Below, piece after piece: positions 21,431 through 32,329 of a stretch of DNA of 64,000 nucleotides. Origin of the DNA: Sphaerolaimus hirsutus (lineage: Eukaryota; Nematoda; Chromadorea; Monhysterida; Sphaerolaimidae); NCBI GenBank assembly GCA_964036195.1, contig OZ038456.1, positions 14,198,001 to 14,262,000 of the forward strand. The letters run 5' to 3'. A model generated the notes under the pieces. The model worked only from the letters and a program-made list of their open reading frames with translations. It was not told the origin of the DNA and ran no database searches. The number at the start of each line of letters is the position of its first letter. Position 1 is the stretch's first letter. A program made the position numbers and the translations under genes.

Positions 21431-21640
21431 AGGAGATCCCTGACGGAAAGTCGAACAAAAAGCACGAAAAGCCGAAAAACGGCCCAAAACTGCTTGCATA
21501 TATTTGACGGGAGGACAAATAAAAACACCATGATATTAACATTGATTGTGCGCCAGTCAGTTTTGACACAGTTTACAAAAATTGCAAGCCTAATTCAATC
21601 GAAAAAATAATCAATAGGATATAGTAGATGGTCAACTCAC

Positions 21641-21775
21641 TTAAACAACGACTTCGGGTCGAATTTACCGCCATGCAACACATTGATTTGAAGCAAATGC
21701 GTCGCGAAGTCGTCAATTCCCAGCACGGCCTGTAGCGCCGCGTTCATGTAGCAGGTGTTGCCGGTGTTGACAAAC
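21641..21775 (-). CDS. USP37-type deubiquitinase exon: catalytic Cys box
   Basis: A 135-bp exon with acceptor CCATTTTTCAG and donor TTTAA|GTGAGT, phase 2 in and out. The peptide NTGNTCYMNAALQAVLGIDD contains the catalytic Cys (NTC) of C19 ubiquitin proteases. The tail DFATHLL and later FDPKSLFK fit USP37/26/29 better than other USPs. The enzyme cleaves ubiquitin from substrates; USP37 homologues act on cell-cycle and replication proteins, but the substrate here is unknown. Joined upstream to 23380-23553 it gives GFVNTGNTCYMN, the usual GFxNxGNTCYMN. Confidence 0.9.
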
Positions 21776-22241
21776 CTGAAAAATGGGAAATATGAAAAAT
21801 CACAGAAAGCTTTTGTTTTACGCACGCGTTCTTTCAACATCATACCTAGTTTATTCAATGATGGATGGATGAAAAAATGGATGCCCCATGCTCACTGACG
21901 CTCAACAATGTTTTTCTTTCACTTCGGTTTATTTGACTGACTCCATTCTAAGAGAAGAAAACTAGCACATGTGTGTTTTAACCCCGCACCTACCAAACCT
22001 GTCTACTACCAACAAAACGTAATCCACCCTCGAATAGTTCCCCCCAAAAAAGTCAGACGAAAAAATAATTGCCAGGGGAATTATTCGAGTAAATACAGTA
22101 CCTAGATTGTTTAAAAACAACAAACAAACAAACATTTTTTTCTATCCATACATAACACAACACTAGATTTCCACCAAGCCTACTCAATCCGCCCATATTT
22201 ACTTACAATCCTCACAATCCTTATCCTAGGCGGATTGAAAG

Positions 22242-23107
22242 CAGAGTTGTTAAAAGGTACGTACGTTTACTCGAAAAATACGCGTACGCGCGTACACGGT
22301 AAATACGTTTACATATACTTTTAAAAAAATACGTACGCACTCGTACGCGTACATTTTCAAAGCATACGCGTACATAAAATGTATTTCAGAAAATTCAAGG
22401 TGGGGGATATTTATAAAGTGACTACAGTGCTATGTACCTATTTACAGACGTGGTTCCGTTGAATATAAAAGATACGCGGGGGTAGCGCGCTTTAAAAATA
22501 AAAAACGCAACCAAATCGAAATGGCTGCGGAGTCAATCGAAGTGGAAACGAGTCGCGAGAGCGACGATGGAATGGATGATTCATCCGGTACCGCTGAAAT
22601 CCCAGCTGGGGATGAACTGGGCTGGATGAAGCTGGGCACTGGTTTGTGTTGGGAAAAGGTTGCACCTCGCTCCCGAAACATTAGAGAAGGAGCTTTTCAT
22701 TCGCTTCAATTATAAGAAGTGTTTCTAGTGATTTATCAGATTTGGATGAGTTAGGTTATATTTTTGTTGCCGCTATTCTTGCTATATTTTTCTCCTACAA
22801 TAAAGAGACCCTGAAAACTATGTTTTCTATCATTTTCTTAAACAAAAACATATGTTGTGCGGTACACACATGAAAAAGTGCCCACTTTACACCCACTTGA
22901 AATAATATTGACGCCTCACGAAAGGTGTAGCGTCAGGAATGACGAAAAGTGGTCGTTTCTACACTCGCAAGAAAAGTACCCAAATTTACGCGTACGTACG
23001 AGTAAAAAAAAAGTATTTTACGTTTTCGATACTTTGTGGTGAGTAAAAAAAAAATACTCACGTTTACATATACTTTTGAAAAAAGTTCAGTAATTCTAAC
23101 AACTCTG
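22242..23107. mobile_element. hAT-type element, CAGAGTTGTTA family, exact 8-bp TSD
   Basis: Ends CAGAGTTGTTAAAAGG and TAACAACTCTG, flanked by ATTGAAAG on both sides. It contains many ACGCGTACGTA stretches. A short plus-strand frame at 22521-22715, starting MAAESIEVETSRESDDGMDD, may be a remnant of an element gene; it is not recognisable as transposase. Second copy at 23985-25139. Confidence 0.88.
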
Positions 23108-23115
23108 ATTGAAAG

Positions 23116-23330
23116 TTGCTACACCAGGGGCCAGTTCCGCGAATGGAGAAGTGAGAAATAAAATGGCAAATGCGACGTGAAGTGGCAAAAGTGAAGTGAA
23201 TTGAGAAGTAAAATGGCAAAAACGAAGAGAAATTTCGTTTTATTTTTATTCTTTTACTTCGCTTTGCCAATTTACTTGCCATTTCACTTCACTTTTGCCA
23301 TTTTTCGTCTCACTTGTCAACTTGCGGAAG
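23116..23330. mobile_element. MITE with GGGCCAGTTCCGCGAATG ends
   Basis: GGGGCCAGTTCCGCGAATGG on the left; inverted AACTTGCGGAAGTGG on the right. Inside are AAGTGAGAAGTAAAATGGCA repeats in both orientations. A second copy, 37069-37288, ends GGAACTGGCACC, close to the introner terminus GGTGCCAGTCCC. Confidence 0.6.
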
Positions 23331-23379
23331 TGGAATGAAGAGGAACGCGTTGCCATCGCCAATACAGCCCCAAACTCAC

Positions 23380-23553
23380 CCTTCGCTACTGGTTCCGGCA
23401 ATGGGCGCGGCGCTGGCATGGGCGCTCTGGTTTACATCGCCGCTGGTGTCGGGGAAGTCGAACACCTTGACGACGCTCGGATCGCTGGCGTAGAAGTCGG
23501 CGGAGCGGATGGGGCTCGGCGACGGCAACTCGACGCGTCGGCGCTCCGATTGC
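23380..23553 (-). CDS. USP37-type deubiquitinase exon upstream of the Cys box
   Basis: A 174-bp exon with acceptor ATTCTCTTCAG and donor GAAGG|GTGAGT; phase 1 in, phase 2 out. The peptide includes VELPSPSPIRSADFYASDPS and VVKVFDFPDTSG. It is polar and probably unstructured, like the region between the N-terminal PH-like domain and catalytic core of USP37. It splices in phase into the Cys-box exon. Earlier exons were not found between here and the His-box exons at 25.3 kb. Confidence 0.68.
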
Positions 23554-23984
23554 CTGAAGAGAATGATTGATTTCATTTTAGTTAAAACTTTTTTACCATA
23601 TTTTCTCGAAATACCTCCCGGGGGTTTCCTATTTCGCCGGTAAATTTTGGCGGGTGGGGGAATTTCAAGGGGAGGGCTTATTGGACAGGGGTATATTGAT
23701 TCGCGAGAAATTTTGTGAGAAATATCGGGGTATTTCAAGGGGGTCAATTCAACGGGGGTTAATTCGAGGATATACAGTACATATTAGAAAGCGTAGCGTA
23801 GTGATAGAGAATTTGAGGACGAAAAACGGCAAAATTTCTCAAAAATAGCTTCAGATAGATAGCTGGCCGATTTGAGGGGTGGGGTTAGGGGATAGTAGCC
23901 CAAAAATTTGCCTCCGGGACAAATAGATAGCTGAGCGGACTCTGCGATAGAGAGATAGCTGGCGGATTTCGGGGGGGCGGTAAG

Positions 23985-25139
23985 CAGAGTTGTTAAAAGA
24001 TATGTACGTTTACTCGAAAAATACGCGTACGCGAGTAAACTCGGCGGACATGAAACGAATCAGGTATTCGGCCCTTGGTTCCCAATGACGTATGTTTTTT
24101 AATTTGAACTTGAATGGACGGATTCCATTCGGTTCACGATACATTTTATTCAGTCCGACCTTTTAAAAGAGAACGATATGAATTTGATAGACATATCGTT
24201 ACAGAAAGTCGGATTGTAAGGCATTAGGCCCGATCTTATCGTCGCGGCCCAGATAGATTCCTCCGAAAAAGTACGTATGAAATTTGGCACACGTCCAAAT
24301 TCCTTGCGTTGCCTAACAAAAAGTTAGGCGCATGATTTCCACGATAAAGACGCACGGTTGCGGAATTACCTAATTCAACACAAGATTCAACGAGTACGTG
24401 GGTCGCCATTAGCGGCAATTCGCGGTCGCTGAATTTGACTTAAACGCGAACGCAAACGGTGCGTCGCGCGTCTTTAAACTTGATTGCATGAAACGCAAGG
24501 AACTTGGACATGTGCCAAGTTTAAGTATTCACACTCGTACAAAAATCCCGTAGAACAATGACTTCCAATAAGTCCGCCGAGTTTACGCGGTAAATACATT
24601 TACATATACTTTTCAAAAAAATACCGTACGCACTTGTACGCGTACACTTTCAAAGCGTACGCGTACGGAAAATGTATTTATGAAAATTCAATGTGGGACA
24701 TATTTATCAAGTCACTACACTGCTATGTATTTACAGAAGTGGTTCCATTGAATATTTTAGATATGCGGGTGTAGTGCCTTTAAAAATTTCAAAATTCGCA
24801 ACCAAATCGAAATGGTTGTGGAGACAATGGATGTGGTAAACGAGTCGGGAGAACGATGATTTTTATCTCCTAGAAAAAAGAGACCTTGAAAACTATATAA
24901 TCTGTCATTTGCTTATAGAAAAACATACGTTGTGCTGTACACGTATGAAAAAGTGCCCACTTTTACACATTCTATGAAGAAAAGTAGTCGTTTCTACACT
25001 CACAAAAAAGTACCCACATTTACGCGTACGTACGAGTTAAAAAAAGTATTTTACGTTTTCTATACTTTGTGGTGAGTAAAAAAAAATACTTTACGTTTAC
25101 ATATACTTTTAAAAAAGTTCAGTAATTCTAACAACTCTG
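23985..25139. mobile_element. hAT-type element, CAGAGTTGTTA family, with nested MITE
   Basis: The ends match 22242-23107 and the flanks are GCGGTAAG on both sides. It is interrupted by the TA-flanked element 24038-24583. The region equivalent to the MAAESIEVE frame is decayed. Confidence 0.88.
24038..24583. mobile_element. Mariner-like MITE, AACTCGGCGGA family, inserted in a hAT element
   Basis: Ends AACTCGGCGGACATGAAACG and AGTCCGCCGAGTT. The uninterrupted hAT copy has CGCGTACACGGTAAATAC at this point, while here the site is split as GAG-TA-element-TA-CGCGG, so the duplicated target is TA. Confidence 0.85.
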
Positions 25140-25348
25140 GCGGTAAGCCCCCCCCCCCAATAAACCCCTGGCCTGAGCTGATCTGTCGGAAGTTTTATTA
25201 AAGCTACCGTGTGAATTGTTTTTGAAAGTAGCGCAGAACATGGACAGAAAAATACCTAGACACAGATGCGTGATATCAATAAACTTCAAAATCACCACCA
25301 TTTATCAACCAACCCCCCCCCCCCCCAAAAAAATCCGTGTCGACCAAC

Positions 25349-25461
25349 CTAGAGTAAAACGCGGTGGCCACGGTGGCTCTCCTTTGGCGGCGCAACGCTT
25401 CCGCACCTGTCTGCTCGACCCGCTCGTCGTCGTACGACTTCCAGCTGCCCGTGTTCAAATT
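25349..25461 (-). CDS. USP37-type deubiquitinase exon: C-terminal strand with catalytic Asp
   Basis: A 113-bp exon. Acceptor GCCCTCAG is supplied by the introner; donor TCTAG|GTTGGT. The peptide NLNTGSWKSYDDERVEQTGA matches the family stretch W(Y/F)xYND after the His box, with YDD holding the third catalytic residue. It ends ATVATAFYS, as expected for the GYIFFY strand. It joins in phase 0 to GHWVADVL of 25646-25807. Confidence 0.84.
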
Positions 25462-25645
25462 CTGAGGGCAGTCCCAGACCCTGTAAAATGCCCTGTAAAA
25501 TGTAAAATGTCACGCAAAGTGTCAAAAGTCATGGAAAGTCGTGTAACCTACGTTTGCCATTTCACCGGGCATTTTCCATGTCTTTTGACACTTTGCATGA
25601 CATTTGACATTTTGCAGGGTATTCTACAGGGTCCGGGACTGGCAC
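25462..25645 (-). mobile_element. Introner element forming a whole USP intron
   Basis: On the minus strand the intron starts GTGCCAGTCCCGGACCCTG and ends GGTCTGGGACTGCCCTCAG. The 184-bp element spans it exactly. It splits the His box from the catalytic Asp box. Its internal repeats match the RIM introner. Confidence 0.88.
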
Positions 25646-25807
25646 CAGCACGTCTGCGACCCAGTGGCCGCAGTTGGCAGTGCCCATGTGGCACAGGAGC
25701 GCTCGCAGCGCCAACCGCTTGGTGCCGTCCGCCTCGCCCTGGTCGCCGGCGCCATCCGACGAGTCGTGCTGGCCGCTGCCCTGGGCCACGTCCTCCATGT
25801 GAACATC
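25646..25807 (-). CDS. USP37-type deubiquitinase exon: catalytic His box
   Basis: A 162-bp phase 0/0 exon with acceptor TTTTCCACGCAG and donor GTGCTG|GTGCC. The acidic start DVHMEDVAQGSGQHDSSDGA leads to the core LRALLCHMGTANCGHWVADV, matching SxSGHYISDVYD of USP37, with catalytic His in GHW. It lies 5' of the Cys-box exons on the same strand, so it is either the end of a tandem paralogue or misplaced. Confidence 0.85.
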
Positions 25808-26056
25808 CTGCGTGGAAAACATTGCGCCGTGGTGGATATCGATACGGTCGACAATCAGCGGCCCCGGTTTGTGGTAGTGCTTTTGTAATTGACGTTATCT
25901 TTACACTCAATTGGGGGGGGGTATTTCGAGGGGGGTTTAATAATTCATAGGCCCATTTTGAGGGGGGGGGATATTTCGATGAAATACGGTATTTACATAA
26001 CAAGTCTATGGACTCTTATACATGTCGGTTATTGTTGCATTTTTTATGTCTGTGTA

Positions 26057-26405
26057 CAAGGACGTAGCCAGGGGGGGGGGGGGCGGGGGGTGGGCAATTT
26101 TGTCAGTTTGAAAAATTTGTCGGGGGGCGCGTTTTATGTCACGCAACATATTTTTTTGGCTGACCAGTCTCCGCAGACTAAAAGCCAGTGAAAAAAAACC
26201 CCAATTCCTGTCGATGTGGCTGTATATGCATGTAAGATACAGGTATATACAGCTGTTTTGGCGCCAATGCCAACGCCTACGAATGGCGCCAGCGCCATTC
26301 CCTTGCTACGGGGCAAAATTTTAGGGGGGGGGCGCCGTCCTCCCGTTCGCCGGGCTCCGTATACAATCCGCCGCCCCCCGCTCAAAAATCCTGGCTACGT
26401 CCCTG
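26057..26405. mobile_element. hAT-type MITE, CAGGGACGTAGCC family
   Basis: Ends CAAGGACGTAGCCAGG and CCTGGCTACGTCCCTG, with flanks TCTGTGTA and TCTGCGTA (8 bp, one mismatch). The inside has G/C runs and GGCGCC palindromes. Confidence 0.75.
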
Positions 26406-26479
26406 TCTGCGTACATAACAAACAACAAATAGGTACTGCGACTTCAAGAAAAGTCTGGCGAAGTAATACCCACCCACTA

Positions 26480-26640
26480 GGGCTCGAAAATCGATTTTTT
26501 CAAACTCCAGTTTGAGTCGCAACCCCAAACTTTTTCCGGTCAATATGGCGAGTCGAGTCTGGCGAGTCAGTGAAAATCGAGTCTCGAGTCGGGAAAAAAT
26601 CTCGAGTCTCGAGTCGAGTCGAGTCGGATGCATTATTTTT
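26480..26640. repeat. GAGTCGAGTC-rich low-complexity block
   Basis: Repeats of GAGTCTCGAGTCG and AAAATCGA in both orientations. ORFs here are repeat artefacts. Confidence 0.4.
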
Positions 26641-26823
26641 TTGTATTGCCCTTGCAGAAATTTTAGATCCTAGTTTCTCTAGCAACTTTTTCACATACAC
26701 TTTATTAAGTCTAAATGCTTACCTTCATTCGAAGTTCATTTCGATATCGTGAAACAGCACAAATATAACTTTTTATCACACATGTTCACTTTTTTGATGT
26801 TGCCACAGATGAAGTTGCAACAA

Positions 26824-27071
26824 TGGCCCTACACACACTAGTTTTCACCGTGACTGATGTGAAAACTGAAATTGCGACATGGTGACATCCAGCCTACTCT
26901 TTTTGTATACTAAATGTGTTTTAGTTTTCAAATTTTCAAATTTGAACATTCATTAATTTACATTCAAATTTAAATTAGATGAAATCATTCAACCGTGTTC
27001 ATTAATTTACATTTGGAAAAATTTCTGTTTTCACACAAGGTTACGGTGAAAACTAGTGTGTGTAGGCACAT
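26824..27071. mobile_element. MITE with TGGCCCTACACACACTAG ends
   Basis: Left TGGCCCTACACACACTAGTT, then TTCACCGTGAC; right GTGAAAACTAGTGTGTGTAG. The length is about 248 bp. Further copies lie at 28940-29187 and 59373-59609. Confidence 0.75.
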
Positions 27072-27074
27072 TTA

Positions 27075-27600
27075 TATCAGCCTGGGGATGGAAAAAAGGC
27101 ATTTTTTGATGATCTGGTTTTTATATTAAAAACCAATGATTTTTTAAGAAAAATACTTGAAAAATTCTATCGCCAAACCACCCAGCAAATTACAATGCCA
27201 ATTGTAAAGCCAATTGCAGGCAAGGAATGCAAAGCAACTTCCCTTGCCAGAAATGAGTATTTTTGAGACCAGATGATGAAAAAGACAGGAGCACTTATGA
27301 TATGAAGATCATCAGCTACAACCTGAGGACAGATTTGATTCTCCCTACAGATATGGGTAGGGCATATGCCTGATAAAAAACATTCAGCCAGGTCATAATC
27401 ACCAGTGCTCCTGGCTTTTTTGTGAAAATAAAAAGTACTTGTTTCTGGCAAGGGAAGTTGCTTTCCATTCCTTGCCTGAAATTGGGTGTACATGTAATTT
27501 GCTGGGTGGTTTGGGGATGGATTTTTTAAGTGTTTTTCTAAAAAATCATTGTTTTTAAAAAACCATATCATTAGAAAATGTTGTTTTTCCATCCCCAGGT
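27075..27600. repeat. Foldback around 27330
   Basis: CAGCCTGGGGATGGAAAAA at the left; TTTTCCATCCCCAGGTTGA at the right. Inner arms AACTTCCCTTGCCAGAAA and GGCAAGGGAAGTTGC are also complementary. No exon. Confidence 0.65.
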
Positions 27601-27718
27601 TGATTTTATTTGTGCAGCTTCATCTGTGGCAACATCAAGAAAGTGAACATGTTTGATAAAAAGTTATATTTTTGCTGTATCTTGATATCAAAATAAATTT
27701 TGGCATTAAGATTTCATT

Positions 27719-28935
27719 GTGCCTACACACAGTAGTTTTCACTGCGACAGTTGTGAAAACTCAAATGGCAACATTTTGCCATTCAGTGTTCCACTTTTGC
27801 ATGCAGTAAAATTTAGTGGGGTAAACATTTATGTGTTGGTTTCAGCAAGTCACTAGTTTGCCACTTTGTTTTCCTTATCTGAAAATGCAAATGGTGACAC
27901 TTAGTTTTCACATTGTGTGTGACAAAGAAAACTGTCTGAGTAATTTTTTTGTGTCATCTGTTATGAATTGAGTTGTCATGTTTTAGTGTATAAAGCATCT
28001 CTCTATCTTATAACATAGTTTTCTGAAATAAAACAGAACTTGAATAATAAAAAATACCAATGTGATGTTATCATCAATGTCATGCAGTAGGGGAAAACTC
28101 AGTTTACCCATTGTGAAAACTGGCGACACTTAGCGACATTCACCAATGTTGCCAGTTTTCACATATGGGCATCAACTGTGGAACACTGTCGCCATGGCAA
28201 CACCAGTGCCAGTAATGTCATCACAATGTCACCGAATGTCACCAAAAATGTAGCCAAGTGCCCTGATTTTTCACAACTTCACCAATTTTGGAAAAGTAGC
28301 TTTAAAAGACATGGATGGTCAGAAAAAGGTCATATTTTATGCAGAATTTTATGCTCTACTTTATGGTGGGTCTCACAACATGTGAAAAAGGCAAAAAAAA
28401 TTACTCACTCAAATAAAATTTGAGTTTTCATAGAACATTTTTTCACTGGAACTGGTGCAACTGATGTACAATACCTGGGTGACTGCTTGACTATTATTTT
28501 TTGGTATGAATATGACCCACGATAAATTTTTTTAAAGATTTTTTTAAAATTTTAAATCAGTGCTGGCTGGCAAGATTTACCTGATGCCTGATGCCTGAGC
28601 CATGAGACAACAAATTATGCAGTGGATGATGACTTCTGAGGGCTGTTTGCCTGTTTTTAGGTTTGCTGTTTGTTGAGTTTTCACCTGTGTCATGTTTAAA
28701 GGGAAAATTGAATGCTCAGTTTTCATGTTTTGCCTGCATGAAGTGAATACAGTGCCACTTTCTTTTCATATTTTTAAAAAACTATCGAGACTGCGACCTC
28801 AATACAGTTAATTTTATGTGTTTCTACAAATTTTTATCCTTCAGTTGAACCAAGATGTGCATGTATGCCTGCAATTGCTGTTTTTTTATTCACCATTTTA
28901 ACCATCATTCATGGTTTAATCCAACAAATTATTTA
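27719..28935. other. AT-rich gene-free DNA with relics of CACAC-end MITEs
   Basis: TGCCTACACACAGTAGTTTT near 27720 and GTGAAAACTGGCGACACTTA near 28110 are fragments of the 26824 family. I see no splice-supported exon. Confidence 0.45.
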
Positions 28936-28939
28936 CTCA

Positions 28940-29187
28940 TTGTGCCTACACACACTAGTTTTCACCGTGACTTCGTGTGAAAACTGAATTTTTTTCAAAT
29001 GCAAATTAATGAACACGGTTGAATGATTTTATTTTTATTAAATGTGAATTCAAATTAATGAAAGTTAAAGTTTAAAATTTGAAAACTAAAACACATATAG
29101 CATACGATAATAGTAGGCTGGATGTTGCCATGTCGCCATTTCAGTTTTCACACGTGTCACTGTGAAAACTAGTGTGTGTAGGGCCAT
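28940..29187. mobile_element. MITE with TGCCTACACACACTAG ends
   Basis: Same family as 26824-27071; right end GAAAACTAGTGTGTGTAGGG. Its long AT-rich centre contains CATTTCAGTTTTCACACG. Confidence 0.72.
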
Positions 29188-29479
29188 TCCTGCTTATGAC
29201 AATTATTTCTAATTTTTTCCATTGCATTCTGAAAAATATATGCTATAGTGTGTGCAAAAATTGCAGCTATATATACAGTAAATCTCATTTTAAAAATTAT
29301 TTCATGTGAAATACATTTTTATTTGTTATTTATTTTTGCATCTTCATTTCTCACTTTGATAACAATGAAATGAAAGAGAATGAAAAACAACACATAAATA
29401 CCACTGAAAACATCACAAGACAACAACAGTGAATTATAACAATTTATTTCATGGATTTAGTTAAAAAATAGAAAAAATG

Positions 29480-30180
29480 AACCGAAAAGGGATAGCCGAA
29501 AAAAGTTTTTTTTCAATGTTGTTTTGTTGTTTTTTTAAACCATTTTTTTCAAAAAAGCGTTTTATTTTGAAATAAAACCATTTTTTTCAAAAGCTCCCAG
29601 ATATGGTCATGAGTCAACATATACAGGTAAATCGTCCAGGTGACGGTAGTTTGTGATATTATATATACCATATTTCCTTGAACAACCCCCCCCCCCCCTC
29701 GAAATACCCCCCCCCCCTCAAAATGGGCACTATGAATTTGTGGTCCTGGAAATGCATAACAGACATTCAAAACACTTACTGTGTTATGTTAGAACATCGT
29801 TTATACCATCTACATCCTTATATAAGGCTGTAAACACTTATAAATGGTGGTTATTGTTGCATTTTTGGTGTTGGTGTTATTGTTGGTGTTATTTGAGGGA
29901 AGGAGTTATTTCTTTGTCTGAATATAAGGTAAAATGCATGATCAATACCGTAAATACTCTATAAAAGCGACTGTCGCTTTATTGTTTTCAGCACATTCTT
30001 GGGGGTCGCATTATTGGAGGGATCGCATTGTATTTTTCAACAACACAACTGTTCATGTTAGCTCTAATGTGAGCTGGCACTGTAAAGCAATATTTAAGGC
30101 TCGCTTTCCCTAAGAACCAAACATGCCCAATCCTCCATACAAAATTTGTTTTTACCTTTTTTATCGTGGCTTGGAATCTA
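29480..30180. other. Repeat mosaic without genes
   Basis: GGGATAGCCGAAAAAAG, GTTTTATTTTGAAATAAAAC and CTCCCAGATATGGTCATGAG are pieces of the dispersed GGGATGGCC repeat. CTCGAAATACCCCCCCC follows at 29690-29720. Confidence 0.45.
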
Positions 30181-30832
30181 CAACTGAGGCGTCTAATTCT
30201 AAAAGTCGACAAGTCCACAAAATGTGATTTCGAGTAAATCGCATTTTAAGTTTCCGAGCCAATTCCAGGCCCGTGGTGCATGTCCAATTTGGCTCTCTCA
30301 TGCTTTTCATAAAGTTCCATATGTTGACAATAAAGTGTCAAATTTTCAGCCCCTAATCTCAACATATATGTGAAAAATGGGTGTCCATAAAATTCCATTC
30401 GGTCAGAGCAAACTGTTTTTGGGAGGGAAATGGACTTGTCGCCTTCTTGCACGCGAGAACAGTTTTGTTCATGGGAAAATATGGGCTGCCTTATGGGAAA
30501 ATTATGCACTTGTCGCCTTTTAGAAATCGGTGCCCATAGTGGACTTATCACTATTTTTCTTGCGTTTTTTTCCCATCAAAAAAAGAATCGGAGGATGGAC
30601 TTGTCGCCTTTTCGCCCAAAACTAAGTGGACTTGACGACTTCTTGCCCAAATTTTTTGCATTTTTCCCCAAAAATGTCGAATTTGGCACTTTGCCATATG
30701 GGCATGTGAGGTCAAAAAATTTATGGAAAATGATGAAAAATGTGCAGAAGTAGCCCCAGATGACGTTTCCGGGCCTAACTCGAAATTTTCATATTTTGGA
30801 CTTGTCGACTTTTAGAATTGGACGCCTCAACT
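30180..30832. repeat. Dispersed GGACTTGTCGCC/GACTT repeat, second copy
   Basis: Matches both halves of 11150-12360 but lacks the nested segment, so it serves as the empty-site version. It contains several TGGACTTGTCG units. Confidence 0.65.
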
Positions 30833-30833
30833 A

Positions 30834-31545
30834 TAAAAACTCAAAATTCCCTTCCATACATTTATTCAAAAATCTCATCTTCCTACTGAAAAAATTGATC
30901 AAAGAAAAATGTCATCATTTTTTGGGCTGTTTTTTAGAAATTCACAACTTTTACCTCACATCATTTATCAATATTATATTTTGGATTTTTATTAAGATAG
31001 TCGTGGAGATTAATTGACTAAGACTAAAAAAAATGGGGATATTCAAATAAAAGACAATGCAAAAATAACCTAAGTTTATGATGGAAACTCATAAAACTTC
31101 ATGTGAGTCTTCAGAGTGGGATTGTCTGTGATGGTGAAATGGGTGCCGGGCTGTTTCAAACTGCTGTGGAGAAAAAGTGCAGCCATCGTTTTTTGATTTA
31201 AATTTTTTTACTATGCAATTGAGCACAGTTTTTGTAGTGTTTCTTAAGCTCTCACTTCAAAACTGAGAATTTGGTGCCATTTTCAAAATTTCATCCATGA
31301 TTTTTAGTGAGAAAAAAAAGTCTGTTGAAGTTTGTTTGTATGGGGCAATTAATCTCCACGACTATCTTTATAAAAATCCAAAATATAGTATTGATAAATA
31401 ATGTGAGGCAAAAGTTGAGTTTCTAAAAAACAGCCAAAAAAATGATGACATTTTTCTTTGATCAATTTTTTCAGTAGAAAGACAAGATCTTCGAATAAAG
31501 GTATGTATGGAAGAAAATTTTTAGTTTTTATAGTTGTAGATTCCA
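30834..31545. repeat. Long foldback, arms about 185 bp
   Basis: Left arm 30834-31016 includes GATAGTCGTGGAGATTAATT. Right arm 31346-31545 starts with the complement AATTAATCTCCACGACTATC. A 330-bp loop lies between. No exon. Confidence 0.75.
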
Positions 31546-31599
31546 AATCCACGATAAAAAAAGAAGAAATAAAATTGTACGTACTGAGGTGGCGAAAAA

Positions 31600-31770
31600 C
31601 CGGTGCCCAAGTAAAGCCGGTGCCCAAATACACCCAGTGCCCAAGTTGTAATACCCGTTGCCAAAGTACGCCTGGTGCCCAAGTAAAGTGCCTGTACTTG
31701 GGCACCGGGCGGATGTTTACTTGGGCACAGGGCCGATGTTTACTTTGGGCACCTGTCAGGTCCAAGCGCC
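31600..31770. repeat. GGTGCCCAAGTAAA minisatellite, partly inverted
   Basis: GGTGCCCAAGTAAAGCCGGT-type units are followed by the inverted TTTACTTGGGCAC units, making a small palindrome. Confidence 0.65.
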
Positions 31771-32127
31771 CCTTTTTTTCTGTTTTATTTTTTTATTTTG
31801 TACAATATCCATAGTTGTTAAAACATCTTTATTTTTACTGGATAAATACATACCGTATTTCCTCGAAATACCCCCGGGGGGTTTATTTTTTCAGAGTGAG
31901 AATTTGGGGGGGGGGGTTAAACGAGGGGGGGGGGTATTATTTCGCCAGAAATTTTATGAAAACCAAGTACTAAATTGTCGTCTGAAACGTACGCAGACGT
32001 CGAAAATGCAACAAAAATCGCCATTTATAAGACTCTAAAGACTTGTATAAGTGTGTAGACGTATAATCACTGTTCTCACATAACAGAGTCATCGTTTTTG
32101 ACGTGTGTTTTGCATTACCCTGATGAC

Positions 32128-32327
32128 NNNNNNNNNNNNNNNNNNNNNNNNNNNNNNNNNNNNNNNNNNNNNNNNNNNNNNNNNNNNNNNNNNNNNNNNN
32201 NNNNNNNNNNNNNNNNNNNNNNNNNNNNNNNNNNNNNNNNNNNNNNNNNNNNNNNNNNNNNNNNNNNNNNNNNNNNNNNNNNNNNNNNNNNNNNNNNNNN
32301 NNNNNNNNNNNNNNNNNNNNNNNNNNN
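32128..32327. other. Assembly gap, 200 N
   Basis: Exactly 200 N; gap of unknown true size. Confidence 0.99.
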
Positions 32328-32329
32328 AA

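Noticed and set aside
25216..25950. 244-codon plus-strand ORF
   Set aside because: Antisense to the USP His-box exons and their introner intron; the open frame follows from GC-rich exon composition.
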